A stretch of 59,542 bases of DNA from Enhydrobacter sp. (lineage in GTDB: Bacteria; Pseudomonadota; Alphaproteobacteria; Reyranellales; Reyranellaceae). Position 1 is the stretch's first letter. Each line of letters opens with the position of its first letter. Positions 16,272 to 24,355 of this stretch are shown here, in pieces. Below the pieces are notes generated by a model. The model ran no database searches, was not told the origin of the DNA, and saw nothing but the letters and a program-made list of their open reading frames with translations. The DNA is taken from NCBI GenBank assembly GCA_026126105.1, contig JAHCJV010000031.1, positions 1 through 59,542 of the forward strand, in the 5' to 3' direction. The translations under genes and the position numbers were made by a program.

Positions 16272-16787
16272 ATGCGCATCTACAATCCGTCGTTCGGCCT
16301 CTCCGCCGCGAGCGCCGAGAAGGTCACGTTGAAGCCGGTCAACTGGAAGACCGACGCCATCGCGCTGATCTCCAACTCCAAGCCCAACGCGCGCGAGCTG
16401 CTGATGGGCGTTCGCGAGAAGCTCGGCGCGCACCGCCAGGTCGAGAACATCAAGTTCCTGGCCAAGAACAGCGCCAGCCAGCCGGCCCCGAAGGACCTGC
16501 TCCAGGAGGTCGCGACCAACTACAAGGCGGCGCTGCTCGCCTTAGGGGATTGAGGCAGCTGTTCATCGTGGAGTTTCCACGACAGCCTCGAACTCGAGAA
16601 GCTCGGCATCACGGCCTACGTGATCGCCACCGAGACTTTCAAGCCGCTGGTCCTGGCCCAGGCGAAAGCCCGCAAGGTCGAGCCGCGGTTGATCGTGGTG
16701 AAGCATCCCGTCGGCGGCCTCAATGCCGAGGAGCTGCGGGAACGAATCGAAGCCGCCACCAAGGGACTGACCGAGGCGACCACGTGA
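16272..16787 (+). CDS. UGSC-family selenoprotein (Sec encoded by TGA 16551-16553)
   Basis: The frame opens at ATG 16272 (RBS GAGGA) and meets TGA at codon 94. Read as selenocysteine, it continues without another stop for 77 residues to TGA 16785-16787, giving 171 residues. The local sequence is LALGD-U-GSCSSWSFHDSLEL, the UGSC motif that defines the UGSC family of (seleno)proteins, in which other members have Cys for Sec. The downstream part (KLGITAYVIATETFKPLVLA, VVKHPVGGL) has coding-like GC3 and protein character. A hairpin meeting bacterial SECIS rules follows the TGA. Ending translation at the first TGA would leave a 93-residue stub and lose the motif. U94/C97 would form a redox pair. 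No sel genes are in the window. Confidence 0.9.
16558..16586 (+). promoter_or_regulatory. SECIS-like hairpin downstream of the in-frame TGA
   Basis: TCGTGGA (16566-16572) pairs with TCCACGA (16576-16582) around the loop GTT. GCTG (16558-16561) pairs with CAGC (16583-16586) below a 4-nt TTCA bulge. The apical loop starts with G and lies 19 nt after the TGA. This meets the general bacterial SECIS description (loop about 16-37 nt from UGA, G in the first two loop positions, stable upper stem). It would recruit SelB-tRNA-Sec. Confidence 0.75.
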
Positions 16788-17824
16788 TGAAGGACATCGC
16801 CGACCAGGAAGTGATCGACCTCGAGGACATGGACGTCGAGGCGTTCAACGAGTTTGCCGCCAAGCAGGGCTGGAGCGACGGCATGCCGCTCTACATCCCG
16901 ACCGAGGCCAAGGTGGCGAAGTTCGTCGAGACGGTGCGGGGCGACAATCGCCCCTACCCGCCCGTGCCGCCGCGCCAGATCGTCCCGACGATCCAGGCAC
17001 TCGCGGCCAATGCCGTGATGGCGGGCTGCAAGCCGGAGTATTTCCCGGTGGCGACGGCGGCGATGCGCGGCGTGCTCGATCCCGACTACAATCTCCACGG
17101 TACGCTGGCGACCACGCATTCCTGCGCACCGATGGTCATGATCAGCGGCCCGATCCGGCATGAGCTCAACATCAACTGCGGCTCGAACTGCTTCGGCCAA
17201 GGCTGGCAGGCCAATGCCACGATTGGCCGGGCGCTCGGCCTGATGCTGCTCAACGTGGCCGGCGCCAAGCCGGGCGAGATGGACCGTTCGACCCAGGGCA
17301 ATCCAGCCAAGTACACCTTCTGTTTCGGCGAGAACGAGGAAGAGAATCCCTGGACGCCGTATCACGTCCAGCGCGGCTTTGCGCCGACCGACAATGTGGT
17401 CACCGTGATGTCGGGCGAAGGGCCGCACAATCTCAACGATCACGGCAGCACCACCGGCATCGGCCTGCTGACGACCTTCGCCGGCGGCATGTCGAACCCC
17501 GGCTCGAACACGATCTACGGCAAGGGTCCGATGTTCGTCATCATCGGGCCGGAGCACGCCGCGACCCTGAAGCGCGACGGCTTCACGCTCGACACCATGC
17601 GCGAAGAGCTGTGGAAGCGCTCGCGCGTGCACCTCTCGCGGGTCTCGGCCGAGAACCTCGACACCTACGCCACTACCGGTCACAAGCCGGACGGCGACTG
17701 GCTGTCGATCGGCCGCAGCCCGGACGATATCCACATCACCGTGGCCGGCGGACCGGGCAAGCACTCGGCGTTCATCCCGTCGTTCGGCGGCACGACCGTA
17801 GCCTCGGTGCGCATCGCCCGATGA
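16787..17824 (+). CDS. Conserved protein of the UGSC operon, paralog A (345 aa)
   Basis: ATG 16787 overlaps the selenoprotein stop (TGATGA), so the two are translationally coupled. The protein is soluble, with no signal peptide. It shares a backbone with the next gene: SDGMPLYIPT near residue 30, AGCKPEYFPV with C81, THSCAP with C113, INCGSNCFGQG with C131 and C135, ATIGRALGL, then GNPAKYTFCFGENEEENPW and GGPGKHSAFIPSFGG at the C-terminus. The family is not recognised and no function is assigned. Conserved Cys residues and coupling to a redox selenoprotein suggest a thiol enzyme or a substrate/partner of U94. Start and frame are firm. Confidence 0.85.
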   Translation: MKDIADQEVIDLEDMDVEAFNEFAAKQGWSDGMPLYIPTEAKVAKFVETVRGDNRPYPPVPPRQIVPTIQALAANAVMAGCKPEYFPVATAAMRGVLDPDYNLHGTLATTHSCAPMVMISGPIRHELNINCGSNCFGQGWQANATIGRALGLMLLNVAGAKPGEMDRSTQGNPAKYTFCFGENEEENPWTPYHVQRGFAPTDNVVTVMSGEGPHNLNDHGSTTGIGLLTTFAGGMSNPGSNTIYGKGPMFVIIGPEHAATLKRDGFTLDTMREELWKRSRVHLSRVSAENLDTYATTGHKPDGDWLSIGRSPDDIHITVAGGPGKHSAFIPSFGGTTVASVRIAR

Positions 17825-17837
17825 GCGACAGGTCGCA

Positions 17838-18809
17838 ATGAGCGACTGGTGCGGCTGGCCGGTCGTCGGCGAGACGACCGCGTGGGAGGCTGCGCAGCAG
17901 ATTCTGGCCGATGCCGAGCTGTCGGACGGCCTGCCGCTGGTGCCGCCGACACAGCGGCGCCTCGACGCGATGATAGCGGGCCTTCCCGGCCGCGCCGAGT
18001 CGCTGGGCCTGATGCCGCCGATGTTCGGCGACATCACGCCGGAGTCCGTTGCCTATCAATGCGTGATCGCCGGCTGCCGACCGGAAGAGATGAAGGTGGT
18101 GCTCACGGCTGCGGTCGCCACGCTCGAGCCGGACTTCAATCTGCTTGGCATCGCGACCACGACCGGCACGGCCTGTGTAGCGCTCTGCGTGCACGGCCCG
18201 ATCGCCCGCCAGCTCGGCGTGAATGCCGGCACCAACTGCCTGGGACCCGGCAATCGCGTCAACGCCAGCATCGGCCGCGCCCTGCAGCTCTGCCTCCGCA
18301 ATATCGGCGGCGCGCGTTCGGACACGGGCGACATGGCGACCATGGGTCAGCCCGGCAAGTACACGCTGTGCTTCGCCGAGCGCGATGACGGCCCCTTCCC
18401 GACCCTCACCCAGCGGCACGGCCTCGGCAAGGGGGCCAGCGCGATCACGGTGATGGGGATCTCGGGCACCGCCGAGGTGCTGCCGGGCGACGGCGAAGGC
18501 GCCACACCCGAGGCGATCCTCGCGCCGATCGTGACCGGCATGCGCGCTGCGATCGTGATGTCGGGGGTCGGCCGCAAGAACGAGCGCGGCGAGCAGGTCT
18601 TCCTGCTGCCGCTCGAGATGGCCGAGAAGATCGTCAAGCACGACGGCTGGGACCTCGCCCGCATCCAGCGCTATGTCTTCGAGCAGGGCGACGGCGTGGC
18701 GAAGGCGCCAGAGGCCATCCATCCCATCGTCACCGGCGGCGCAGGCTACAAAATGAGCTATCTGCCGATCTGGGGTGGTGGCTCGCAGACGGTGACGCGC
18801 AGGGTCTGA
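17838..18809 (+). CDS. Conserved protein of the UGSC operon, paralog B (323 aa)
   Basis: Starts at ATG 17838, 13 nt after paralog A. It is homologous to A along most of its length: SDGLPLVPPT, AGCRPEEMKV (C80), GTACVALC (C113), NAGTNCLGPG (C134), ASIGRALQLCLRNIGGA, GQPGKYTLCFAERDDGPFP. Three Cys positions are shared with A; C131 of A is not. The C-terminal half differs (MSGVGRKNERGEQVFLLPLE, WGGGSQTVTRRV). Tandem divergent paralogs suggest a heteromeric complex. Function is unknown. It ends 22 nt before the convergent PucR-type regulator. Confidence 0.83.
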   Translation: MSDWCGWPVVGETTAWEAAQQILADAELSDGLPLVPPTQRRLDAMIAGLPGRAESLGLMPPMFGDITPESVAYQCVIAGCRPEEMKVVLTAAVATLEPDFNLLGIATTTGTACVALCVHGPIARQLGVNAGTNCLGPGNRVNASIGRALQLCLRNIGGARSDTGDMATMGQPGKYTLCFAERDDGPFPTLTQRHGLGKGASAITVMGISGTAEVLPGDGEGATPEAILAPIVTGMRAAIVMSGVGRKNERGEQVFLLPLEMAEKIVKHDGWDLARIQRYVFEQGDGVAKAPEAIHPIVTGGAGYKMSYLPIWGGGSQTVTRRV

Positions 18810-18830
18810 GAACGGGCCCCGGGCCGGTTC

Positions 18831-20168
18831 TCAAGGGCGCCGGCAGTCCGCCGCCAGGAGCATCTCGACGAGATCGTGGAAATTCTGGCCGTCGAGGCCG
18901 GTCAAATCCCTGATGCGCGACAATCGCCCGTAGACCGTGTTGGCGTGCACGCCGAGCCGCCGCGCGGCCGCCTGCACATTGAGACTCGAGTCGGCGAGCG
19001 CCGCCAGGGTCTTGAGTAGGTTGCCTTCCGCCGCGGCGTCGGCGTCGAGCAGGACGGCGGTCCATGCCGGCGCGGTCGCACGCACATACTCGCCGCCGGC
19101 ATGGGTCAGCAGGCTGCGCAGCGGCAGGGTCGAGAACCGCACGACCCGCCGGTCGACACTGGCGAATTCCAGCGCGGCGAAAGCCTCTCGTTGCGCGCGC
19201 GGAATCGCGGAGGTCGAAGGATGGTCGGCGCTCACGCCGACGACGACCGACGGGCCCCATTGCAGCAACAGGGACGCCAGCCGCTCGGCCAGGCTCGATT
19301 GCGGCGTGGTCCAGCCCGACTTCCGGCGCACGGCCGAGGCGACGGCGACGACGACGCCGTTGCGCAGGCCGGCGAGCGAGCGGATGTGGGTGCCGGACAG
19401 GAGATCGGACAGCGACGTCAGGATGCGCTGGCCTCGCTCCGGCGCCTCCATCTCGCTGGCGTTGGCCGAACGGATCGCCACGACGCAGTAGGCGTGGCGC
19501 TGTTCGAGGTAGCCGCAAGCCCTCAGCAACTGCGCGATTCGACCGTCCGACTCGTCGTACCCGGCCAGCAGCACGTTCAGGAGCTCCGCGTCCCGGTCGC
19601 CCTGGGCGGCGGCGACGACGCGGATGTGCGCCACGTACTCCGAGGTCATCACGGCGCTGATGGTGTCGGTGTACTCGATCGCGAAATCGGCAATGGTGGC
19701 GATGGCGCGGTCGGGATTGTCGAGCCGCGACGCCACGGCGCTGTCGCGCATCCAGCGCGACAGGACGCGATGGCCGCAGCGATAGGCGTGAAGCGTCGTT
19801 TCGAGGGGAAAGCGCTGCTCGGCCCTCAGACGCGCATGCTCGCGGACGAAAGTGAAATCGCCGAGCTCCCCGCCCGCAAACAGGCGCACGAGCTCATCGA
19901 TGTGCGCCTGCGCGTGGTCCCTTAGCTCGGGCAGCACCCGCGGATTGCCGGAATCGGAAAACCCGCGGACCTCCTTCAACACCTCGCTGCGCAGCGCCTC
20001 TCCGGCATCGCGCGCGCTCGCGCGCAGACCGGGCGCGGCGGCCGGAATGACACCCGCTTCGGCCAGGCGTGTGCGCGCCTGGTACAGCGACCTGAACTCC
20101 AATGCGGCCACCGACATCCTGTGAACTCTCGACAGTGCCGACGCTCTTACCGGCATCAGACTCGCCAT
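18831..20168 (-). CDS. PucR/CdaR-type transcriptional regulator
   Basis: A 445-residue protein. The C-terminus (about 375-440; LLKTLAALADSSLNVQAAAR, GVHANTVYGRLSRI) is the PucR helix-turn-helix used by purine/sugar-acid-responsive activators. The middle (YCVVAIRSA, GVSADHPSTSAIPRAQREAF) resembles the GGDEF-like PucR sensor region, and the N-terminal helices (residues 40-180) may be an RsbR-like domain. ATG 20168 is the longest start; ATG 20117 is possible. It converges on the UGSC operon and diverges from the YCII gene, so its targets are uncertain. Confidence 0.8.
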   Translation of the reverse strand: MASLMPVRASALSRVHRMSVAALEFRSLYQARTRLAEAGVIPAAAPGLRASARDAGEALRSEVLKEVRGFSDSGNPRVLPELRDHAQAHIDELVRLFAGGELGDFTFVREHARLRAEQRFPLETTLHAYRCGHRVLSRWMRDSAVASRLDNPDRAIATIADFAIEYTDTISAVMTSEYVAHIRVVAAAQGDRDAELLNVLLAGYDESDGRIAQLLRACGYLEQRHAYCVVAIRSANASEMEAPERGQRILTSLSDLLSGTHIRSLAGLRNGVVVAVASAVRRKSGWTTPQSSLAERLASLLLQWGPSVVVGVSADHPSTSAIPRAQREAFAALEFASVDRRVVRFSTLPLRSLLTHAGGEYVRATAPAWTAVLLDADAAAEGNLLKTLAALADSSLNVQAAARRLGVHANTVYGRLSRIRDLTGLDGQNFHDLVEMLLAADCRRP

Positions 20169-20187
20169 CGTCGGTGCGGTGCCGACG
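20169..20187. promoter_or_regulatory. Inverted repeat CGTCGG-N7-CCGACG
   Basis: Arms at 20169-20174 and 20182-20187 are exact and abut the start of the PucR-type gene, 49 bp before the divergent YCII gene. This is a possible regulator binding site, but six-base GC-rich arms are weak evidence. Confidence 0.3.
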
Positions 20188-20235
20188 CGCTAGTCATGGC
20201 GGGCCTGTTGCAGGCAAGACCAAGGGAGACGCGAG

Positions 20236-20550
20236 ATGGCAAAGTATCTGTTCGTCTATCATGGCGGCAAGGCGCCAACGGACCCGGCCGAGCAGAAGGC
20301 GGTCATGGATGCCTGGGGTGCCTGGTTCGGCTCGCTCGGCGCCGCCGTGATCGACGGCGGCAATCCGGTCGGCCAATCGGCGACGGTCAAGTCCGACGGC
20401 TCGCTCGAAAAGAGCGGCGGCGCCAACCCCGCCAGCGGGTACAGCCTGATTTCGGCATCGAGCCTCGAAGATGCTCATGCCAAGGCGCGCAACTGCCCGC
20501 TCCTCAAGGACGGGGGCACGATCGAGATCGCCGAGGCCTTCGACATGTAA
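20236..20550 (+). CDS. YCII/DGPF-domain protein
   Basis: A 104-residue protein, MAKYLFVYHGGKAPT at the start and IEIAEAFDM at the end, with the YCII-like ferredoxin fold (YSLISASSLEDAHAKARNCP in the centre). Close relatives occur as stand-alone small proteins in alphaproteobacteria and as partners of ECF sigma factors; no sigma factor is nearby. GGGAG precedes ATG 20236. Cytoplasmic; function unknown. Confidence 0.8.
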   Translation: MAKYLFVYHGGKAPTDPAEQKAVMDAWGAWFGSLGAAVIDGGNPVGQSATVKSDGSLEKSGGANPASGYSLISASSLEDAHAKARNCPLLKDGGTIEIAEAFDM

Positions 20551-20686
20551 GGCGGCTCGGCCATCAGGGGGCACTCGCGGCCGTCGAACATCCCACACGA
20601 CGCAGCAACGTAGCGTTCATCCGCCCGTCATCGACGTGACACGGGCGTGGGCGACAGAACGGCGTCCCCTGCCGCTGGAGCCGTCC

Positions 20687-21922
20687 ATGTCCCGCATCAC
20701 TCGACGCACCCTTGCCCTGGCCGGCGCTTCGGCCCTGGCAGCCCCTGCCCTGCTTCCGCGTCATGCCCTGGGCGCCGATGCCAGGATCGACTTCGTGCAT
20801 CTCTGGTCGGGCGCCGACCATCCGGTGCAGAAGGTCATCCGCGCGTTCAACGAGAAGAACACCGGCGTCACCGTCGTCAGCCGGCAGGACGGCACGACCT
20901 ACGAGACCATCACCCAGAAGGCGATGGCCTCGATCGCTGCCGGTCGCGGCCCGGCGCTGATGGCCACCGGCTGGAAGCTGGGGGATTTCGCCCGCAAGAC
21001 GCTGGGGGCGCAGGATTTCCGCCAGATCTACGGCGCCGGGCGGACCGACGCGCTGCTCGGCAAGTTCCGCCCGCAGGTCCGGCCGCTCGCCTCGGTCGGC
21101 GGCGTGCCGATCGGCCTGCCGTGGGCGATGAGCACCCCGGTGCTCTACATCAACCAGACGCAGTGGATGGCCGCCGGCCTCGATCCCCAGGCCGAGCCCA
21201 GGACCGTCGAGGAGCTCTATCCGATGGTGCGCCAGCTCCAGGAGCGCACCGGCAAGCAGGGCCTGATCTACGAGGTCAACGAGTGGCTGCCCCAGGCCTT
21301 CATCCAGAATGCCGGCGGCGACGTGATCGATGCCGACGGCAGGCCGGTGATGGACAGCCCCGCCGCGGTCAAGGGCATCGAGGCGTTCGTGCAGCCGCGT
21401 CGCGAGAAGCTGTGGAAGCCGATGACCATCTCCGAGATGATCGCCTCCTTCCAGGCCGGCGCGATCGGCGTCATGGCGTCGTCCTCGGCGCGCCAGTCGG
21501 GCGTGCGCCAGGCGGCGACCTTCGACCTGCGCCTGATACAGATGCCGGGCCTCGCCGGCCATCCCCGCCGGATGAATTCCGGCGGCAACTTCCTGGCCGT
21601 CTATTCCAAGGTGAAGGAGCAGCAGGAAGGCGCCTACAAGTTCATGGAGTTCGTCGCCAGCCGCGAGGGCTTCGAGCTGTGGCTCGCGACCGGGTACCTC
21701 AATGTCACCCTGAACGACATCCCGGTGCGGCCGGGCAACGAGGCCGCCCATGCCCAGATGGAAGCCGGCCTGACCAGCGAGACGATCTGGCCGGGTGCGC
21801 GCGGGCTCGAGGCGCTCACCGTGCATATCGACTGGATCACCAGGATCGTGAACGGCGCGGTCTCGGTGCCCGACGGGCTGCGCGGCAGCCGCGAGGCCGT
21901 CGAGAAGCTCGTCTCGGCATGA
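20687..21922 (+). CDS. Ugp-type ABC transporter substrate-binding protein (Tat-exported)
   Basis: A 411-residue family 1 extracellular solute-binding protein. The N-terminus MSRITRRTLALAGASAL with cleavage after RHALG is a twin-arginine signal (RRTLALAG). The mature part has the UgpB/MalE layout: FVHLWSGADHPVQKVIRAFN at the start, GLPWAMSTPVLYINQTQW in lobe 1, GGNFLAVYS in the hinge region. Ligands of this family are sugars or glycerol phosphates; none can be assigned. Its stop overlaps the first permease gene, forming an operon with two permeases. Confidence 0.88.
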   Translation: MSRITRRTLALAGASALAAPALLPRHALGADARIDFVHLWSGADHPVQKVIRAFNEKNTGVTVVSRQDGTTYETITQKAMASIAAGRGPALMATGWKLGDFARKTLGAQDFRQIYGAGRTDALLGKFRPQVRPLASVGGVPIGLPWAMSTPVLYINQTQWMAAGLDPQAEPRTVEELYPMVRQLQERTGKQGLIYEVNEWLPQAFIQNAGGDVIDADGRPVMDSPAAVKGIEAFVQPRREKLWKPMTISEMIASFQAGAIGVMASSSARQSGVRQAATFDLRLIQMPGLAGHPRRMNSGGNFLAVYSKVKEQQEGAYKFMEFVASREGFELWLATGYLNVTLNDIPVRPGNEAAHAQMEAGLTSETIWPGARGLEALTVHIDWITRIVNGAVSVPDGLRGSREAVEKLVSA

Positions 21923-22809
21923 GGCTGGCGGGACGCCGCCTCCTCCGGTCCCCCTGGCTGTTCGCCGGTCCTGCCGTCGCCGCGTCGATCGTCTTCGTCT
22001 GGCTGCCCATGGTCTCGACCCTGGGCCTGTCCTTCTTCGACTGGAGCCTGCTGCGCCAGGAGGCGACCTGGCGCGGGCTCGCGCACTATCGCGGCACGCT
22101 CGCCAATCCCGACTTCCATCTCGCCCTCACGAACACCGGGCTCTATCTCGGCGTGCTGCTGCCGCTGCAGGTCGGCGTGCCGTTGGTGCTGGCGCTCGCG
22201 CTGGTGAGGGTGCAGGCCAGGGCGGTGGGCCGGGTCTATCGCACCGCCCTGTTCGCACCCTCGGTGCTGTCATTCCCAGTCGCCGCGGTCGTGTGGCTGT
22301 GGCTGTTCAATCCGACGGTCGGCTTCTTCAACACGCTGCTCGGCACCGCGAGCCTGCCGGCGCAACGCTGGCTGAGCGATCCCGACCTCGCCCTCTGGAG
22401 CGTCGTCGCCGTCGCCTTCTGGAAGAGCTTCGGCCTCAACCTGCTGATTTTCCTGGCCGCGCTGGCGAACCTGCCGAAGGACGTTGCGGAGGCCGCTCGG
22501 ATCGACGGCGCCGGGCCCCTGCGGCAGGCGATCGACATCGACATCCCGCTGGTCTCGCCGGCAATTTTCTTCGCGATCGTCACTACCTTCATCGTCGTGC
22601 TCGACGAGATCGTCGGCGCGGTCGACGTGCTGACCGAGGGCGGTCCCTACCGCACTTCGAGCAACCTGCTCTACTTCCTCTACGAGCGCGGCTTCCGCCA
22701 TTTCCAGTTCGGCGAGGCGGCGGCCGTCGCGGTGCTGATCGCGGCCATCGTGGCGCTCGTCACGTGGGTGCAGTTCCGCTTCGGGGAGCGGCATGTCCAC
22801 TACGACTGA
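21919..22809 (+). CDS. ABC sugar-type permease (UgpA-like)
   Basis: A 296-residue integral membrane protein with six predicted helices and the EAA loop DVAEAARIDGAGPLRQAIDI near residue 190, which contacts the ATPase. ATG 21919 overlaps the TGA of the binding-protein gene, and its own end overlaps the next permease start by 17 nt. It forms the first half of a heterodimeric MalF/UgpA-type channel. Confidence 0.9.
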   Translation: MRLAGRRLLRSPWLFAGPAVAASIVFVWLPMVSTLGLSFFDWSLLRQEATWRGLAHYRGTLANPDFHLALTNTGLYLGVLLPLQVGVPLVLALALVRVQARAVGRVYRTALFAPSVLSFPVAAVVWLWLFNPTVGFFNTLLGTASLPAQRWLSDPDLALWSVVAVAFWKSFGLNLLIFLAALANLPKDVAEAARIDGAGPLRQAIDIDIPLVSPAIFFAIVTTFIVVLDEIVGAVDVLTEGGPYRTSSNLLYFLYERGFRHFQFGEAAAVAVLIAAIVALVTWVQFRFGERHVHYD

Positions 22810-23644
22810 TGCCGCGCCCTCACGACGCGGCGGTCAGCTCGTCCTCCACCTCGCCTTCGTCGCCGCCTGCGTGGTCACGTTGTTCCCGCTCGCCTGGATG
22901 CTGCGCACCGCCTTCGCGCCGTCGAAGGAAGTGTTCCAGGCAACGCTGTCGCTGTGGCCCGACAATCCCACCGCCGCCAACTTCCCCGCTGCGTTCCGGC
23001 TCCATCCGGTCGGGACCTGGTTCCTGAACTCGACGATCGTGTCGGTCGGCATCACCGCCGGAAAGCTGGCGCTCGCGATTCCGGCCGCGTTCGCCTTCGG
23101 CGTGCTGACGTTTCGCGGCCGCGACCTTGCGTTCGGCATCGTCGTCGGCACGATGACCGTGCCCTACGTGATCACGCTGCTGCCGACCTATGTCGCCGTC
23201 GCCGCCTTCGGCTACTACGACACCCTGAGCGGCGTGATCGTGCCGACGGTCGGCCATTGCGGGTTCGTGGTCTTCTTCCTGCGCCAGGCCTTCAAGTCGC
23301 TGCCGCGCGAGCTGTTCGAGGCCGCGCGCATCGACGGCGCGGGACCGTGGCGCCAGATGGTGGAGATCGGGCTGCCCAATATCTGGGGCGCGGTCGCGGC
23401 CATGGCGGTGCTGTCGTTCCTCGGCGCCTGGAACCTCTATCTCTGGCCGCACCTGATCCTCGACGCGACCGAGCACAAGACGCTGTCGATCGGCCTCAAG
23501 CTCTTCGCCACCACCGGCGAGCAAGGCGGCCAATGGGGTCCGCTGATGGCCACCGCGCTGCTCGCGGCCCTGCCCGTGGTCATGCTCTACCTCGTCGCGC
23601 AGCGCCAGCTCATCTCGGCCTTCACGACGTCGGGCGTTCGGTGA
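22793..23644 (+). CDS. ABC sugar-type permease (UgpE-like)
   Basis: A 283-residue membrane protein with an EAA loop ELFEAARIDGAGPWRQMVEI near residue 180 and the MalG/UgpE C-terminus. It starts inside the preceding permease gene. No ATP-binding subunit follows before 24356, so the importer presumably borrows a shared MsmK/UgpC-type ATPase from elsewhere. The 230 bp at 23371-23600 recur at 28381-28610 with about 95% identity. Confidence 0.9.
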   Translation: MSTTTDAAPSRRGGQLVLHLAFVAACVVTLFPLAWMLRTAFAPSKEVFQATLSLWPDNPTAANFPAAFRLHPVGTWFLNSTIVSVGITAGKLALAIPAAFAFGVLTFRGRDLAFGIVVGTMTVPYVITLLPTYVAVAAFGYYDTLSGVIVPTVGHCGFVVFFLRQAFKSLPRELFEAARIDGAGPWRQMVEIGLPNIWGAVAAMAVLSFLGAWNLYLWPHLILDATEHKTLSIGLKLFATTGEQGGQWGPLMATALLAALPVVMLYLVAQRQLISAFTTSGVR

Positions 23645-24355
23645 CGTCTGTTTGAATCGTTCGAGACGGCGCCACTCCCATCCGATTGCCGGCCGTTCTC
23701 ATCCGCCCACCGTCGACGCAGCGCACCCCGGACATCGACGTGGTAAAGGCCCGAGGCAAATGTGACGCCGGCGCCGGTCCGAATACCTCGCCGAAGACGC
23801 GCAAGGGCAGACGATACTCGCCTGGATGCCTCCCTTTATCGCTTCCTCGCGGCAAGGCGTCGTCTCCGGGCTGGTTGCGATATTCTGGTTCACTTGACGC
23901 CGCGGCAATCGCAACCCTCGTGAACGCCATCGCCACGAAGACGAGCCTGCGCTGGCGGCAGCCCCTTCATCGCGATCGGAAGGTGCAGTGTCCAGGATGC
24001 GGTCGCCGCCTGCATCTGGCGGATTCCTTCGGCGAAGGTCCCTCCCGGTGTTGCGGATATCCATAACGCCCCGATCGCGCTGAACAGCAGGAATGCGAGC
24101 GCGACCAGCCGGTCATGGGCGGGTGACCTCGAACAAGAAATGACCGGATCGTCGGTCCGCCCTGGTTCGATCTTGTCCAGCTTCGACCTTCCGGACGGCG
24201 ATGGGCAGCGAACTCCTACTACCACGGTGCTCTGCCTGACCGAATACAGGATAAGCATCGAAAGGGCATGCGCTCTTGATCCACATCAAGTATCACCACA
24301 TCCGGAGCGAGTAGACTGGAAGGCATGCTCCACTCCGGGCCGAGGGATTGCTGCT
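23645..24355. other. Gene-poor 0.7-kb stretch
   Basis: No confident gene. A minus-strand frame around 24130-23890 encodes one hydrophobic segment (LVALAFLLFSAIGALWISAT) followed by a short polar tail and could be a small membrane protein, but it lacks a clear start and RBS. The right end holds the leader of the ClpP-like gene. Confidence 0.4.
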
